Of a DNA stretch of 64,000 nucleotides, positions 22,162 through 33,181 are shown piece after piece. Position 1 is the stretch's first letter. Every line of letters begins with the position of its first letter. Where the stretch lies: the NCBI RefSeq assembly GCF_040869045.1, contig NC_090319.1:389313601-389377600 (forward strand), in the 5' to 3' direction. The position numbers and the translations under genes were made by a program. Source of the DNA: Eurosta solidaginis. Taxonomy: Eukaryota > Arthropoda > Insecta > Diptera > Tephritidae. The notes under the pieces are model-generated. The model ran no database searches. It was not told the DNA's origin and saw only the letters and a list, made by a program, of their open reading frames with translations.

Positions 22162-24585
22162 ATTTTAATATCCATTTGACTTAATACATATTCTATTCTA
22201 TTAAATGCATTTGCTTATGCAGCTGTGCATAAAATTTGAAGATATATGAATGTATGTAGATGCACCCAAATGGAAATGCCAAAATGGATGTGTTTTCCCA
22301 ACTATACCAAGAGCATATGAATTCTTCAATAAAATTGGATTTTGCTTCTGCTCTGACCATATGCGTGCTAATCCAACCGTACTTGATCTTCAATCTCAAT
22401 CGCTTCAGCTTACTTTGGCTAGAAAGGAAATCTGAAAGAAACAAAAAATACCTGTTAAATGTAATATGAATGTACGTATGAGTATCAATCGAGTTATGTT
22501 TGTATGTAAGTGTGTGCGAAAATTAATTGAAAACAAAGCGCTATTTAAGATTGTGTGCAGCACGGAAGGGCTCATGGAATCAACAGACCGTAAGTCAATA
22601 TTGGTTTATGTGTGTGTGTGTGTTTTGTTAAATTTGCTGTCGAATGGAAAAAAAGTGGAGATGTGAGCAAGTTCGTTAAATCATTTAATTTTTTCTACAT
22701 ACACGCGTGTAAAAAAAGGAAAATTTCCGATTTGTACTCTTTATTGTTTTTTGCATAATTTATTAACTGGTTTTGGTCTTTTTCTTGTAAATTTTATTGA
22801 AACTTTTTCAATGTACATAATATTCGCCTCTAAATAAATATTTTTTTGTTGCATTTTATTGGTATGCAGTTTAAGCAGTTTCTTTCATTCGCCCAATATG
22901 CGCAGTATGGTGCCGACACAATATGTGACATTGTGACACTACATGTCATATGGCGATGGCAAGTGGTGTACGTGGCGTATACGTAACCTGGCGGGTGACA
23001 AGCGCAGACACTGTCAGGAGGTTGGTATGAGTACTCACTTTTTCATAGGCTGACAACTGCTGATATTTGCTTGGTTCACTACTCAATATTGCAGATTTTT
23101 TATTACTGCGTTGTAGTAGTGGTTGTTGTTATTGCTGTGTTTGCTACGACAGCTGAAGCTTTTAAATTTTATTCAGTTAAATACTTTTTCAGCCTTACTA
23201 TTTATTTGTGTGCTTGTTTGCCAAAATGAGATTCTTTTTTTGTGAGAGCCAAAATCCTAGATCGTTAAAACACCACAGAAATGCTATTTTCATGAGGAAA
23301 ATTTCTAAAAAAACAAATAGCCCGCAGCACGCAAAGTCCTCTGGTTATTTGGTTTTACTCAAATCATATTTCAAACGAATGGATGTTGGCTAAGAACTCA
23401 CCACATGAACCCTTAAAACGTTTATACAGAATAGCTTCTTACTGTCAGAATGCATACTCTGGAGGAATGATAGGGAACTGAACATGAACTTTTTAAGATG
23501 CAGATGGTATTGTGCATGAAGTGATGCACAATTTTTTAACTTCTGCAACAAACCACTTAAGATACACATATATGATCAGTCCAGGTAAGCAATTGTGCAC
23601 TTTGTATCTTTAAAGCCGCCGTAGGTAAGAAAAAGTTTATTTTTCGAGGAAGTTATTATTACCTTAAAGAAGCTAATAAATGGTTACCCACAGCATTTGT
23701 ATATTCCGTCATAATCCGCAAAGCTGCGATGAGAGCACTATAGGAAATCAATATATTGTTTAAGGTTATTGTCAGTGGAGACCGGCTCTGAAAAAAACAT
23801 CTGAGCTAGGTACAATAGAGGTGGCGATGTTGGCGAACTCCTATTAATTCTAGGAAACTGTTCCGAGGACGAGCTAACCAGAAGGGAACCGTATATGTTA
23901 GAGGAGCATACCGATTAAGATCGAGCTAACCAGATGAACAAAAAACCTGGAGTTGGGTAACTAATCAGTAACAAAGACAAAATTGTTCCCTAGCTTGCTG
24001 TTTGGGTAACTTTCTGATGGTGATGCAGGAAAATCTTGTGAAAATATTAAAAATTACTTGTATGGCACCTTTCCCGATGACTATGAAATACATGGTGTGG
24101 ATATGTTGCTCCGATCTTTCTAAAATGATACGTGAGTTGGAAAACAAAAGTTTTTTCGATTGTCTTGCAAACCATGGCTCTGCGAAAAGCGGTGACATAC
24201 AATGCTAGCCAAATTAACGGGGTGGTTAACGAGTTAAATAGGGTTTAGATTCAAGGATGATAATGTCAATGAACATTGTTACCATTCTCAATGCTCATAT
24301 GGTCAATTTACATTAAAACAGCTTGAAGTGGCCATTAAATTAAGTGATTGACCGAAAGTTTTAAACTTGACGTAGTAAATTTTTGTTTGACCTTAGGATC
24401 ATTTCACGGAATAAAAAGTTTTAAGTGGGGTACCACTAAAATCAATAGGCCGACACGGAACAGGCAGGCCGATGTTAAAATACATTGCCAATGAGGGTAT
24501 CTGGTACCTAACGAATGCTTTCAATTTGCCGTTGAAGTCCTTTGTGAACAAGGTGAAATTCTAGATCCAACTTTTTTCTAAATAA
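22162..24585. other. Non-coding, no gene recognised
   Basis: About 2.4 kb without a recognisable gene. A (GT)n run lies at about 22608-22622. Frames at 22193-22469, 23208-23393 and 23965-24208 show no domain. The part from about 23700 onward has a composition like decayed LINE sequence, but I could not place it. Confidence 0.45.
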
Positions 24586-24891
24586 ATGATTTTTCCCCAG
24601 TCTTTCTGGTTTTTTACTTTCCTGCTGCAGTCACCGACCAAGTCCAAGCCCACTCTGTTCACGCTACCGAATGTCAGTCACCCAAATATCTTAGGTGCGA
24701 CGTTTGACAACTGTCTTATCTTTAAGGCACATGCTTTCAAAATTGTATATAAAAACAAAGCCGCGACAAACATCTTCAAACCTTCAACTGACCTTAGGGC
24801 CATTAAAATCTACACAAAAATAATTATACTAGAGGGTTCACGCCCCTTACATAAGAAGTGCATCGATGCGCTTCTTCAATGTAGCGGATAG
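24586..24891 (+). pseudogene. LINE reverse transcriptase fragment
   Basis: The plus-strand frame contains SPTKSKPTLFTL, PNILGATFDNCLIFKAHAFK and KAATNIFKPS, followed by a region like 'LLTTYKALGRSVLNYA'. In insect Jockey-type LINEs the equivalent region, after the YADD box, reads SP-KS-ATLFT...HPKILGVTFD...FS-HA. It is a short truncated relic without catalytic residues. Confidence 0.5.
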
Positions 24892-26157
24892 TGCAGAACT
24901 GAAGTCGAACTATTTCACTAAGAGACGGCATCAGTTCTTATTCTGTCCATTCGCAGTGCTTTCTATTGACACCCTGAAAATAATAAAAGCCTACGAAATG
25001 GAAATTATCTATCTTTGCAACCTTAACTGGTTTAGTCACAGGAACTAGACTATCGCTACAACATCAGACTATCGATCATGGACTGATTTTAAAAAAAAAT
25101 GTAAATAATTGTAAAAGGATTCATATAATAAATCTATAACCGCTACTATTGTTGATATAAGGTAATATCTATAAGAATCGCAAGTCCCAATTTATATTAA
25201 TTGACAGTTAGTAAGCAGCACTAGCGGCAGCAATTTATTAAATAACCCATTTTGTTGAGATTGTCGCTATATTAGCATCAAACCGGAACGAAACCGAAAT
25301 AAGTTTTAATGACAGAACCAAAACCGAATCAGCACATAAATTTTACTGAGTTTTTTTTTTGTACATCCCTTTATACATTAATGTGTTCGTATTAAAACAT
25401 CGCTGAAACCGTAATAAATGCAGCTACATATTCAATGATATTTTCATAGGAAAACATAAGAGCAAAAAAAAAAAAAAAAAAATCTGCTATTTGTCGTCAA
25501 TATAATAAAAACAAATAACAAAGTAAACAATAACACCTCTCAGCGAAAAAATAGCACATTCCATTGTGTGGGGCTTCTTGGTTTTCTGAGAAGCTGCCAA
25601 TGCACTCCGTTTGACAGCAATTGACAGCTACAATGCGTATCATACACGAAAATCATTTTTTCATACCCCTGTGGGCTTTCCTGTTGTTGGTTTATTCAGT
25701 TTGTTTATTGTTATCTCGTCTTGGCATTTTTGGAATCTCACTTGTTTGTGTGTCGTACCGAAAACGTTGTCGATATGCAAGTGAAAAACTCATAAACACA
25801 AGGCCAAACGCATACTCATACATATGTGTCAATTCCTAGGAATGCTTGCATATCACTCATAATCATATGTAGATCACATACAACCTTACATAAAAAACAC
25901 ATTGGAATGTATTGTAATGTTGCTGTAGTAGAACACCAAAACTATTTTCCTTCACCCAAGATTTTCTGACAACAGAGACTAGTTAATATATTTTTTTAAT
26001 GTTGGAATACTCGTTTTGGAGAGGAACAACAGCACTGCGGTTGCATGTGCTAGCTCTAGGGGTAAGGTGCACATTTTGTAGCTAGACATGAAACCAATTA
26101 GGTGCACTGCCTTCAACGTCATTTAATTATGGACCCTTGCTATTTTTAAAGACTTTG
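24892..26157. other. Non-coding, no feature recognised
   Basis: AT-rich with poly-A/T runs (for example 25465-25485). The frame at 25621-25839 begins with a hydrophobic stretch but has no supporting context. No gene called. Confidence 0.45.
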
Positions 26158-26397
26158 GCGGACACCGTGGTGTGGTGAAGGCATGCTTTGCCTACCACAC
26201 CCAAGGTCCTGAGTTCAAGCCGCGGGAAATCAGCATCGAAAATTTATAAACAATTTTTGTTTTATTATTTCTGTCATAAAATACTTGTCAGTTCAACCTT
26301 CCAGATGCCGTTCGGTGTCGACACAAAACATGTGGGTCCTGTCCCGCCAATGTGTAAAAAAAAAAAGGATCCCAAGGCAAATTGGAAGAGAGGGTAG
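26158..26397 (+). repeat. tRNA-derived SINE, internally deleted
   Basis: The head has ACCGTGGTGTGGTGAAGGC and the B-box-like CCTGAGTTCAAGCCGC. The middle of the family is missing, and the 3' half resumes at CAGATGCCGTTCGGTGTCG, ACAAAACATGTGGGTCCTGT. Confidence 0.65.
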
Positions 26398-28599
26398 TGC
26401 CAAGGATTAACTCTTCACTCAGCTCTTGGCAAGGTGTATTCTGCAGAAATACGGGGACGCAAGTTATTGCAGCATAGAGAAACGTTGGGCAACAACTATG
26501 TAGTTCCCAATGACAGCGAACTTGAAAATAGATATCTAATTTGTTGATCCAAGGGAGCCGAGACCGAAGAAATACGCTCACTTAGTTCTATAAAAAACTG
26601 CCCAGCTTCATGTGTCTCTCTGATTTCAACTTATTATCATCCACGCGGCATGATTCTTGATTATGTGAGTGTTATAGACGAGCTTCCACAACTTAGTTTG
26701 TCAACAGGACTCTATACACTTACATCCAGAAGTACCTTGCTATCTTGCGTGGTTAATTTCACAATTGATTAGCTTATTCCTTACCAAATATGTAAATGCG
26801 CCAATTTCGGCTTGAAAGCCACTTCAGTGATTGAGCAGCTTAAACGAACAGACTTCTGGCCCATTTTCGACTAATCCGTTAGCTAGTATACAAACCCATA
26901 TGAGTCCCTCTCCCAAATCTTTTCTAGAGCGAATGGTTATCGTGAAGCCTGAATAGGAGACAGCTGCTGTTTCACAATGATCTGCTTTTTACGGGATAAA
27001 GTCAAAGTAGGTAACAATTTTGAGTGCCCCTAATCAGAAGCGTCATAGCCCTGTCAGAAAGCTAGGCGAACGATGGGTAGTAGGTGTTATTCGCAGAGGG
27101 CTGCTTGTATCTTTAAACAACCACTGTCCGTCGTATTGGTACTACCACTTTCGTATAAATTCACGTGCCGAGTGCATTCAAACTGACCAACATCTCATCA
27201 CAGTTGTCTATGATAGCATCATGTTCACTCTATTGGAAAAGACTTCAGCTCCTGCCAATGATCCCCATGCAGAAGTACCAAACAATACGCCTTCTTTACC
27301 ATAACCTATATATTAGCTTTCCAGGAAAGCTTCCTGTAAAAAAATCGGCAGCTACGACCTGCTAGCTCATTTATTACACATCCTAGATATAAGGAGACGC
27401 GAGAGCTCCTACCGGCCTTTATTATGAAAATTATTTTGACCTAGTGTAAGGACTAGTATGCAGACCAGTTTAAGGTAATAAGACTTAATGACAGCAAATC
27501 AGCAGCAGAAGTAATTTCCAATGAAATTTCTTCCTGTCCCTGAACTTCTTGGCCTTGTAAGAAATTGCGTGGGCAAAAGCTGGCTTTCTCGCAGGATTCA
27601 TTGATGTAGTTTTTGTTTCCGCAGCAGCTCATGAAGGATTCGCTTTTCACTTACCTCCACAAGTGATCATGCAGGGTTTGGCCACGAAAGGGGCTTTGCG
27701 ACTAAGAGAATCCAACATGTTAGAATCAACTGAATACCAGCACGGACGATATTAAATGATATAGCAAGGGACGATTACACAAGATCATAACTGATCCAAC
27801 ATCCAACACCGGCTCTTGTTGATTTCCAGCCAGACTGCTCCAAGATAGTACGGTCAACAGCTGAACTGCTGTAAAGGCACTAGGTCAGGGTAGTTAGTAG
27901 GAGAAGTCGATTACTTTATCTGCCTATGTTCAGTTTGCAGAAAAGACGACTCAGATTTCTGGGCACACGGTTTTTCGATATTTTGGTAGAGGTTGGGGAG
28001 GTGGATATTCAGCTCCTGGTTAAGCTTATCGCAGAAAGCAAGTAACTCTTTAGGGACTACTAGGAAGTAATCTGGTTAGAAAAATATGCCGCCTTTGCAC
28101 GCCTTCTTAACCTAACTGAAGCGAATGTTTAGCAAAAGTTTATTCATTATTAGATACAAATTTAAATTTCAAACTCACCTTGTAAATTGGAGCTTTTGCG
28201 CGGCGTGGCGTGGATTTTTTCTCAGATTTTATTTAGGTGGCGGATGGATTCTCTAGGATCTCTGAAGATTCCGACCACCAAGAGGGCTTGTCACTCCATC
28301 AATATATTTTCAGTGAGCAGGAAAGCTCTGTAATTCCGAATGCTGGCCGAGGTGGAGTAGTAAAATGTGCCATTAAAAATTGGTCTACACATACTAAACT
28401 GATCTAGTATCCTTCTATTTTCGGCTGACATTGACATCGAAGGACATCCATGAGTGACAAATACTTGTCAGGTTCAATGTCCTAACGTGCAGTTCTACGT
28501 CTAAATCACAACAGAGGTAACTCTACCAAGAAGAAAAGAATACAGGCTTTTTGAGAAGAGAAACTACCAATGCCAGGAAGTTATTGTTTTTCTATCGGC
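26398..28599. other. Non-coding, no gene recognised
   Basis: About 2.2 kb, less AT-rich than average, with frames (27020-27365, 27453-27650) lacking recognisable domains. Possibly ancient retrotransposon debris. Sequence near 28508-28600 resembles 5010-5110, indicating a shared low-copy repeat. Confidence 0.4.
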
Positions 28600-29085
28600 T
28601 TCTTATTGAAATATTATCGCCCAGCTATTGGTTTTTAAAGGGCATCGCCAAACCACTAGCCTCTTGTAAGTTTCTTATCGGCTTTTGAAGTTTTATCGGT
28701 ACCTGCTTTATAGCAACTAGATAAGCTGTAGGTAAAAGGCCAATAACAATCTGGGAGCATCTTTTAATAACAAATCGATAATCGATAAAAATTTTCAAAA
28801 AATTTTCGATAACTTATTCAAGGTTCGATTCGATAACTTTTCGATACATATCAATACTTTTAAATAATTTTGTGACAAATCAATACAAAATTTATAAAGT
28901 TTCAATGAAAGAATTATACATTTTTGACAACATGTCGATAACTTTTCGATTAATAATCGATGACATTTTGATAACAAAAATATAACTTTTCGATAAAAAA
29001 CTGACTACGCTACGCTAAATACCTTACTTCTTTATGACCTTTTGCCATCGTAATCAGATTTATAACACTTCGCTAACAAATCGAT
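28600..29085. repeat. TCGATAA-rich degenerate repeat region
   Basis: The motif TCGATAA, or its complement TTATCG(A), recurs many times, including atcgataatcgataaaaa at about 28773 and TTTTCGATAACTT-type phrases near 28801, 28836 and 28931. The spacing is irregular, so this is a motif-dense region and not a clean satellite. Palindromic TATCGATA is the known binding core of Drosophila DREF/BEAF; whether such proteins act here is speculation. Confidence 0.45.
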
Positions 29086-30691
29086 AACCTGTCTGTACTT
29101 TGTTCATAGATTATTAAAAATTTAGTTGACCTGATTGCTGGGCTGTATTGATGTGTATAGGTGTAAGCACCCAACTTCTTCTGCACATGCAATAAATAGA
29201 TCAACAATATGGCATTGCCGCCATCAATCGCCAGCACACAAAAGACTCTCCATGGAATATTAATAGGACGTGCTGCAAGAATTGATTGGAATTTTGCACT
29301 TTTGTTTTATGTTTTACCCATTTTGTGCATAAATTTTTGCATAAATGATGGAAGAGTGGGTAATGACTATTTTTTGTTGTTGGTAATATATTTTTTCTGC
29401 GTAAATGTTTCAAAAGTTTTTATTTTTTTTATTTTTATTGCGTGTGAGTGCCTTTGTAATCTACTTTTGTTTGGCTCTATTATTGTTGCACGAACGCAGC
29501 TGTGCCAGTTTGCATTTTCTCAATTTTTTTAAAAACATCAAATCTTCTTCGTTAGCAAGCGTTCCTTGGCGTATTAAAATTTGATGATTGGCACTTCAGC
29601 GACTGTTTGTTTTTCTTTTTAACGCTGGCTCTGGGTACGCGATCTTCCATAAAAAAGTGCGTTATTTCCTAAGTTTGACTGAGAGATTTACATTCATTTG
29701 TTGCTATTTTCCGAAAGTTTATAGTTTATGGTCATATTTCATGTGCTAAGTAAATACGAAGAAAGATAGTAAATTCTACGAAAAAGTACAGTTATAATGG
29801 GCAACAAAAGTGTGCAAAAGTGAGTTAGAAAACTGTAAAATATGGATTATATAAAACGGTATGATCTGTAAAATGAAAACAATGTGCGCCAATTGTAATG
29901 GCAAACGAGTATTATTTGTTTAGAACTTTACGACAGTTGATAGCAATTCGATTATTTCAAAATTTGAGTATACAGCTATTTAGGGATAAACTGTCTGGTT
30001 TAGCTTCTGAAGAGACAAAAATGCAAAAGCAAGTCCACTTTTTAAAGTCTATAGTGATATATGTTAAAATCAGCAGTTTTCTTGCTTAAGTAAATTTAGT
30101 GGCTATGACTCGATATGCAGAGCAATTGACCAGTTTTTTCTTCGTGGGTCTAGGGTCTCGAAACCTGGAACATACTTCAAAACCCAATGCCAACGCAGCA
30201 CCAGGTAAAAATCTTTTGCAAGGTGGCGCAGGGATCGTGATATTTAAAACAATCGTTTAAATGTGATAGCCGTGCAGTCGTGTTTTAAATAACTTCTCGA
30301 TAACCGATGTGAGCGCAACTTATGAAACCGTAAAAGTCCAATCTAAAACTTAGTATCATTCTATGCTTTTGATGACAACCCTAACAACGATACTGCAGTA
30401 TTTGTGAAGTTTGTCAGCTTGACAGTGGAGAGATGTCAAACAACCTGCAAGAGAAAGATCAACTTCGAACTTCCGCTGGGAAGAGTCTTTCCTTTTTAAG
30501 GTGAAAAAATAAATACGCTTGAAAATAACTTTGCTAGTTAAGAGTACACATAAAGGGAATTTTTTGTACAGAAGAATAATTTGCAACGTTGGAAATTATG
30601 GAAGGTTAGGTGGAATCGCTCTACGAGCGAACGCTAGAAACACATGCGAGTATAAATTTCGGCAAAATAATTGACGCTAGAGCTCTGCAGA
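29086..30691. other. Non-coding, no gene recognised
   Basis: Unique-looking AT-rich DNA. A plus-strand frame at 29209-29532 gives about 107 Phe/Cys-rich residues, partly hydrophobic, probably chance. If the frame at 30692 belongs to a spliced gene, its upstream exons could lie here, but I found no convincing one. Confidence 0.4.
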
Positions 30692-31102
30692 ATGCTTTCA
30701 TCCTCGACGTGTGTATCTCAACGTCGCCCCAAGCGAGAAGTAAAAGAATTAAACTCCACGACATTAAATTTGGATGATGACGATATAAGCGATGGAAGTA
30801 GCATTAATGATGAGAAAGAGATTGATGTTGACGACCCGGCTAATGTGGATGTCGATAACGATGAGGTGCCCAAACAAAAGTCACATTTTCTAGGTGATGC
30901 TGTACCACCACCCGAGCTGATCGCTGACCTTGCGCGCATCTTAATATTTGGTGATAAACCCGATATGAAATCCAACATAGCGATTAATGGTGAACAATTG
31001 AAAATGGATAAGATATATGAGCGCGATGGTGGGATAAACGACTATGAATTGGCGGCTAGTGGTTATACTAAAAAAGAACTTACACAGATAATAACACATT
31101 AA
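30692..31102 (+). CDS. Uncharacterised acidic protein, or last exon of one
   Basis: An ATG-initiated frame of 136 codons, unusually long and protein-like for this window. Residues 1-20 contain a basic stretch (SQRRPKREVK) that could be a dibasic processing or nuclear signal. Residues about 30-60 are strongly acidic (LDDDDISD, DEKEIDVDDP, VDVDNDEV). Residues about 70-136 are mixed (HFLGDAVPPPELIADLARIL, INDYELAASGYTKKELTQI), suggesting a small folded or helical end. No transposon motif is present. A stop lies just upstream of the frame, and 'ctctgcag' immediately before the ATG could be a 3' splice site, though its pyrimidine tract is poor. So this may be a whole small gene or a terminal exon. 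AATAAA at 31354-31359, about 250 bases after the stop, would suit a polyadenylation signal. I do not recognise the family and assign no function. Confidence 0.5.
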   Translation: MLSSSTCVSQRRPKREVKELNSTTLNLDDDDISDGSSINDEKEIDVDDPANVDVDNDEVPKQKSHFLGDAVPPPELIADLARILIFGDKPDMKSNIAINGEQLKMDKIYERDGGINDYELAASGYTKKELTQIITH

Positions 31103-32090
31103 ATTTGCCAAGCGGTATAACTGGCAAGAGCGCATTTACGAAACCAAAGCATTTCTTAGGGAAGACTACCTATACAAATTTTCTACAATCGCAACAACCA
31201 AACCATAGTACAGAAAAGAACAGATCAGTCGAAACATAGATTTAAATAGTTTAAACAAAATAGCACACAGGCTTACAATGCTTAATCCAAATTACCATAT
31301 CAAACCATTTTTCTTATCTGCTGCTCATAATTTTTTTAATAAGCTTTTTTGAAAATAAAAAATATGTAATTTTTGCTAAACATTAGAATGAAGATTAAGT
31401 GGAACAAATTTAAAAATTATAAACAGTTTTGTAGACACTCATATTAACAATTTTTTTAAATTGCAATGTTATTTTTATAATTTTTCTTAATCTGATACAA
31501 GGGCTGTGCATTCGAGAAAATGGAATAATACAAAGCTAAATTTAGTTTACTCTTTGAGACTAATTCATCGAGAATATCTCAATGAATGTATTTTTTGTTT
31601 GCTAAAACTCCGTACTTGCTTACTTATACAGAAACTACTCTTTCATTTTGTTTTTGATTATAAATTTGATATTTTTATTTTTTTGATTATTGAAAACTAT
31701 TACTTATTTTTCATTTTAAAGCTAAGTTATAACAAGGTTTGGTTCAACTTTTTGTATTTGGTAAAATTAATTATTGAAATTTGCACTGACTCAAAATGTA
31801 TGAGAGCAAATAATTTTAAACTATTAAAACGGTATTTGAAATGAAAAAGAACAAATTTATTTAATTAGTATACAAAAAAGAAGAACAAACATTTTATTCG
31901 CAATTTCGCTAAAAACCTTTTTAGATATTTTTACATTTTCTTTCTTTCTAACAAATATCCAATGCTTCCCTCTTATATATAAGTTTCACTACGCCATTGG
32001 CGGGCGTAAAACCAAACCGGTATTCAGAGTAAAATCTAATTGGAATAGCGTAAAATAATATTTACAAATGTACATCGTAAGAGTGGGTTA
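31103..32090. other. Non-coding; possible 3' UTR then AT-rich spacer
   Basis: The first 270 bases could be the 3' UTR of the preceding frame, with AATAAA at 31354. The rest is very AT-rich. The frame at 31506-31844 is a low-complexity chance frame. Confidence 0.4.
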
Positions 32091-32655
32091 AGCGGCAATT
32101 ACCCACCGACGTGTGCCGTACGTACGGACGTTGGTCGTACGAAACACGTTTGACCGAACCCTCAAGCCCGTACGAATCAAGGTGTGCGTCTGTGTACATG
32201 TACATAACATATTTGTGTGTGTATTGTTTACAGATAAGCACTGTTGCCAATGCCCATTTTGCATGCATGCTTATGGAAACATCAACTTTTTCCAATTTAA
32301 TTTTTGATGTTGCAAAAGGCTGGAATTAATATTAAATAAATATAAATAGATTACATATATATAATCTGCACTTTTACATAATTATTTCGAATTATTTTCA
32401 CAATTTTTCAAACTTTAATTAGGTGTTTTTGCATAAAACTGCTAACGGTCAAAAATTAGCGCACAAAAGTTTACTAGGCAACTCTGTCTAGTGAGAGAGC
32501 GATCAGCTGACACGTTCTTACGGAAAAAATCAAAATTGTTTTGATTTCTACGTTCCGGGCTACGTACGTACGGTGAGTTTTCGTTTACATTGCACACTCC
32601 TATATTATGTCAGCTGACACGTTTTTTCTACGTACGTTCGTGGGTAACTGCCGCA
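32091..32655. mobile_element. MITE-like inverted-repeat element
   Basis: The ends are inverted repeats: GCGGCAATTACCCACCGACG at 32092-32111 against CGTTCGTGGGTAACTGCCGC at 32635-32654, 17 of 20 matching. The trinucleotide TTA sits just outside each end (32088-32090 and 32656-32658), as in a PIF/Harbinger-type target duplication. The interior has repeated CGTACGTACGG-like palindromes near 32119-32130 and 32561-32570 and no coding capacity. Superfamily assignment is inference from the 3-bp duplication. Confidence 0.5.
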
Positions 32656-32699
32656 TTAGAGTACTTGTTTTAGTGAGAAAAACAAAACTCAGAAAGAAT

Positions 32700-32797
32700 A
32701 TGATATTTAATTTCAACAGCTTAAGAGAGATAAGCAATCTCTTCGTCCACAACCATCTCACCAGGCGCCTGATCACATCGATCGAGACCAAAATCTT
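32700..32797 (+). CDS. Candidate first coding exon with mitochondrial-presequence-like peptide
   Basis: An ATG at 32700 opens 32 codons plus two bases, giving a peptide with Arg and no early acid run (NSLREI, LFVHNHLTRRLITSIETK). It resembles a mitochondrial targeting presequence: amphipathic, Arg-containing, with Arg-Arg before small residues. The frame is followed at once by GTAAGT at 32798, a strong 5' splice site in phase 2. The continuing exon was not found; the LINE at 33091-36650 would lie in the intron. The nearby MITE ends 45 bases upstream. The call rests on a short peptide and one splice site. Confidence 0.3.
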
Positions 32798-33090
32798 GTA
32801 AGTGCTTTAATTGTTTTTGCATAAAATTCTTTTTATAGTATACATACTCTCGCTGCACATTTATACGTGCATCTATACGTATAATCTATCCCACTTGCGA
32901 CGATTTCTGAGCAAAAGGGTATCATGATAATTTTCATAATATAATCCCATACCTTGTCACACATTTTTTTTATGGCTTGTTGTTAAAGTAATGTCGTTAT
33001 AAATTTTGTCTCATGCTACTCTTGCGCTCCACCTTTATATTGATTTTGATGCTCTAAATATTTAAATAATATATGTACATACTTATATAC

Positions 33091-33129
33091 ATTATTATTA
33101 TTATTATTATTATCATTATTATTATTATT
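33091..33129. repeat. (ATT)n microsatellite, LINE 3' tail
   Basis: Thirteen near-perfect ATT units on the plus strand, one of them ATC. Read on the LINE strand this is (TAA)n directly after the 3' UTR, the typical tail of I/LOA-type LINEs. Confidence 0.8.
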
Positions 33130-33181
33130 GATAGGTCTGGAAGCACTGCGACCTTTGTGCAGATCTATTGTGCAAGACCTT

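Noticed and set aside
22250..22469. Overlapping 60-70 codon frames on both strands
   Set aside because: Frames open on several strands at once with no domain; no reason to prefer any.
31506..31844. 112-codon plus-strand frame
   Set aside because: Dominated by Leu/Phe/Ile/Tyr from AT-rich sequence, with no motif.
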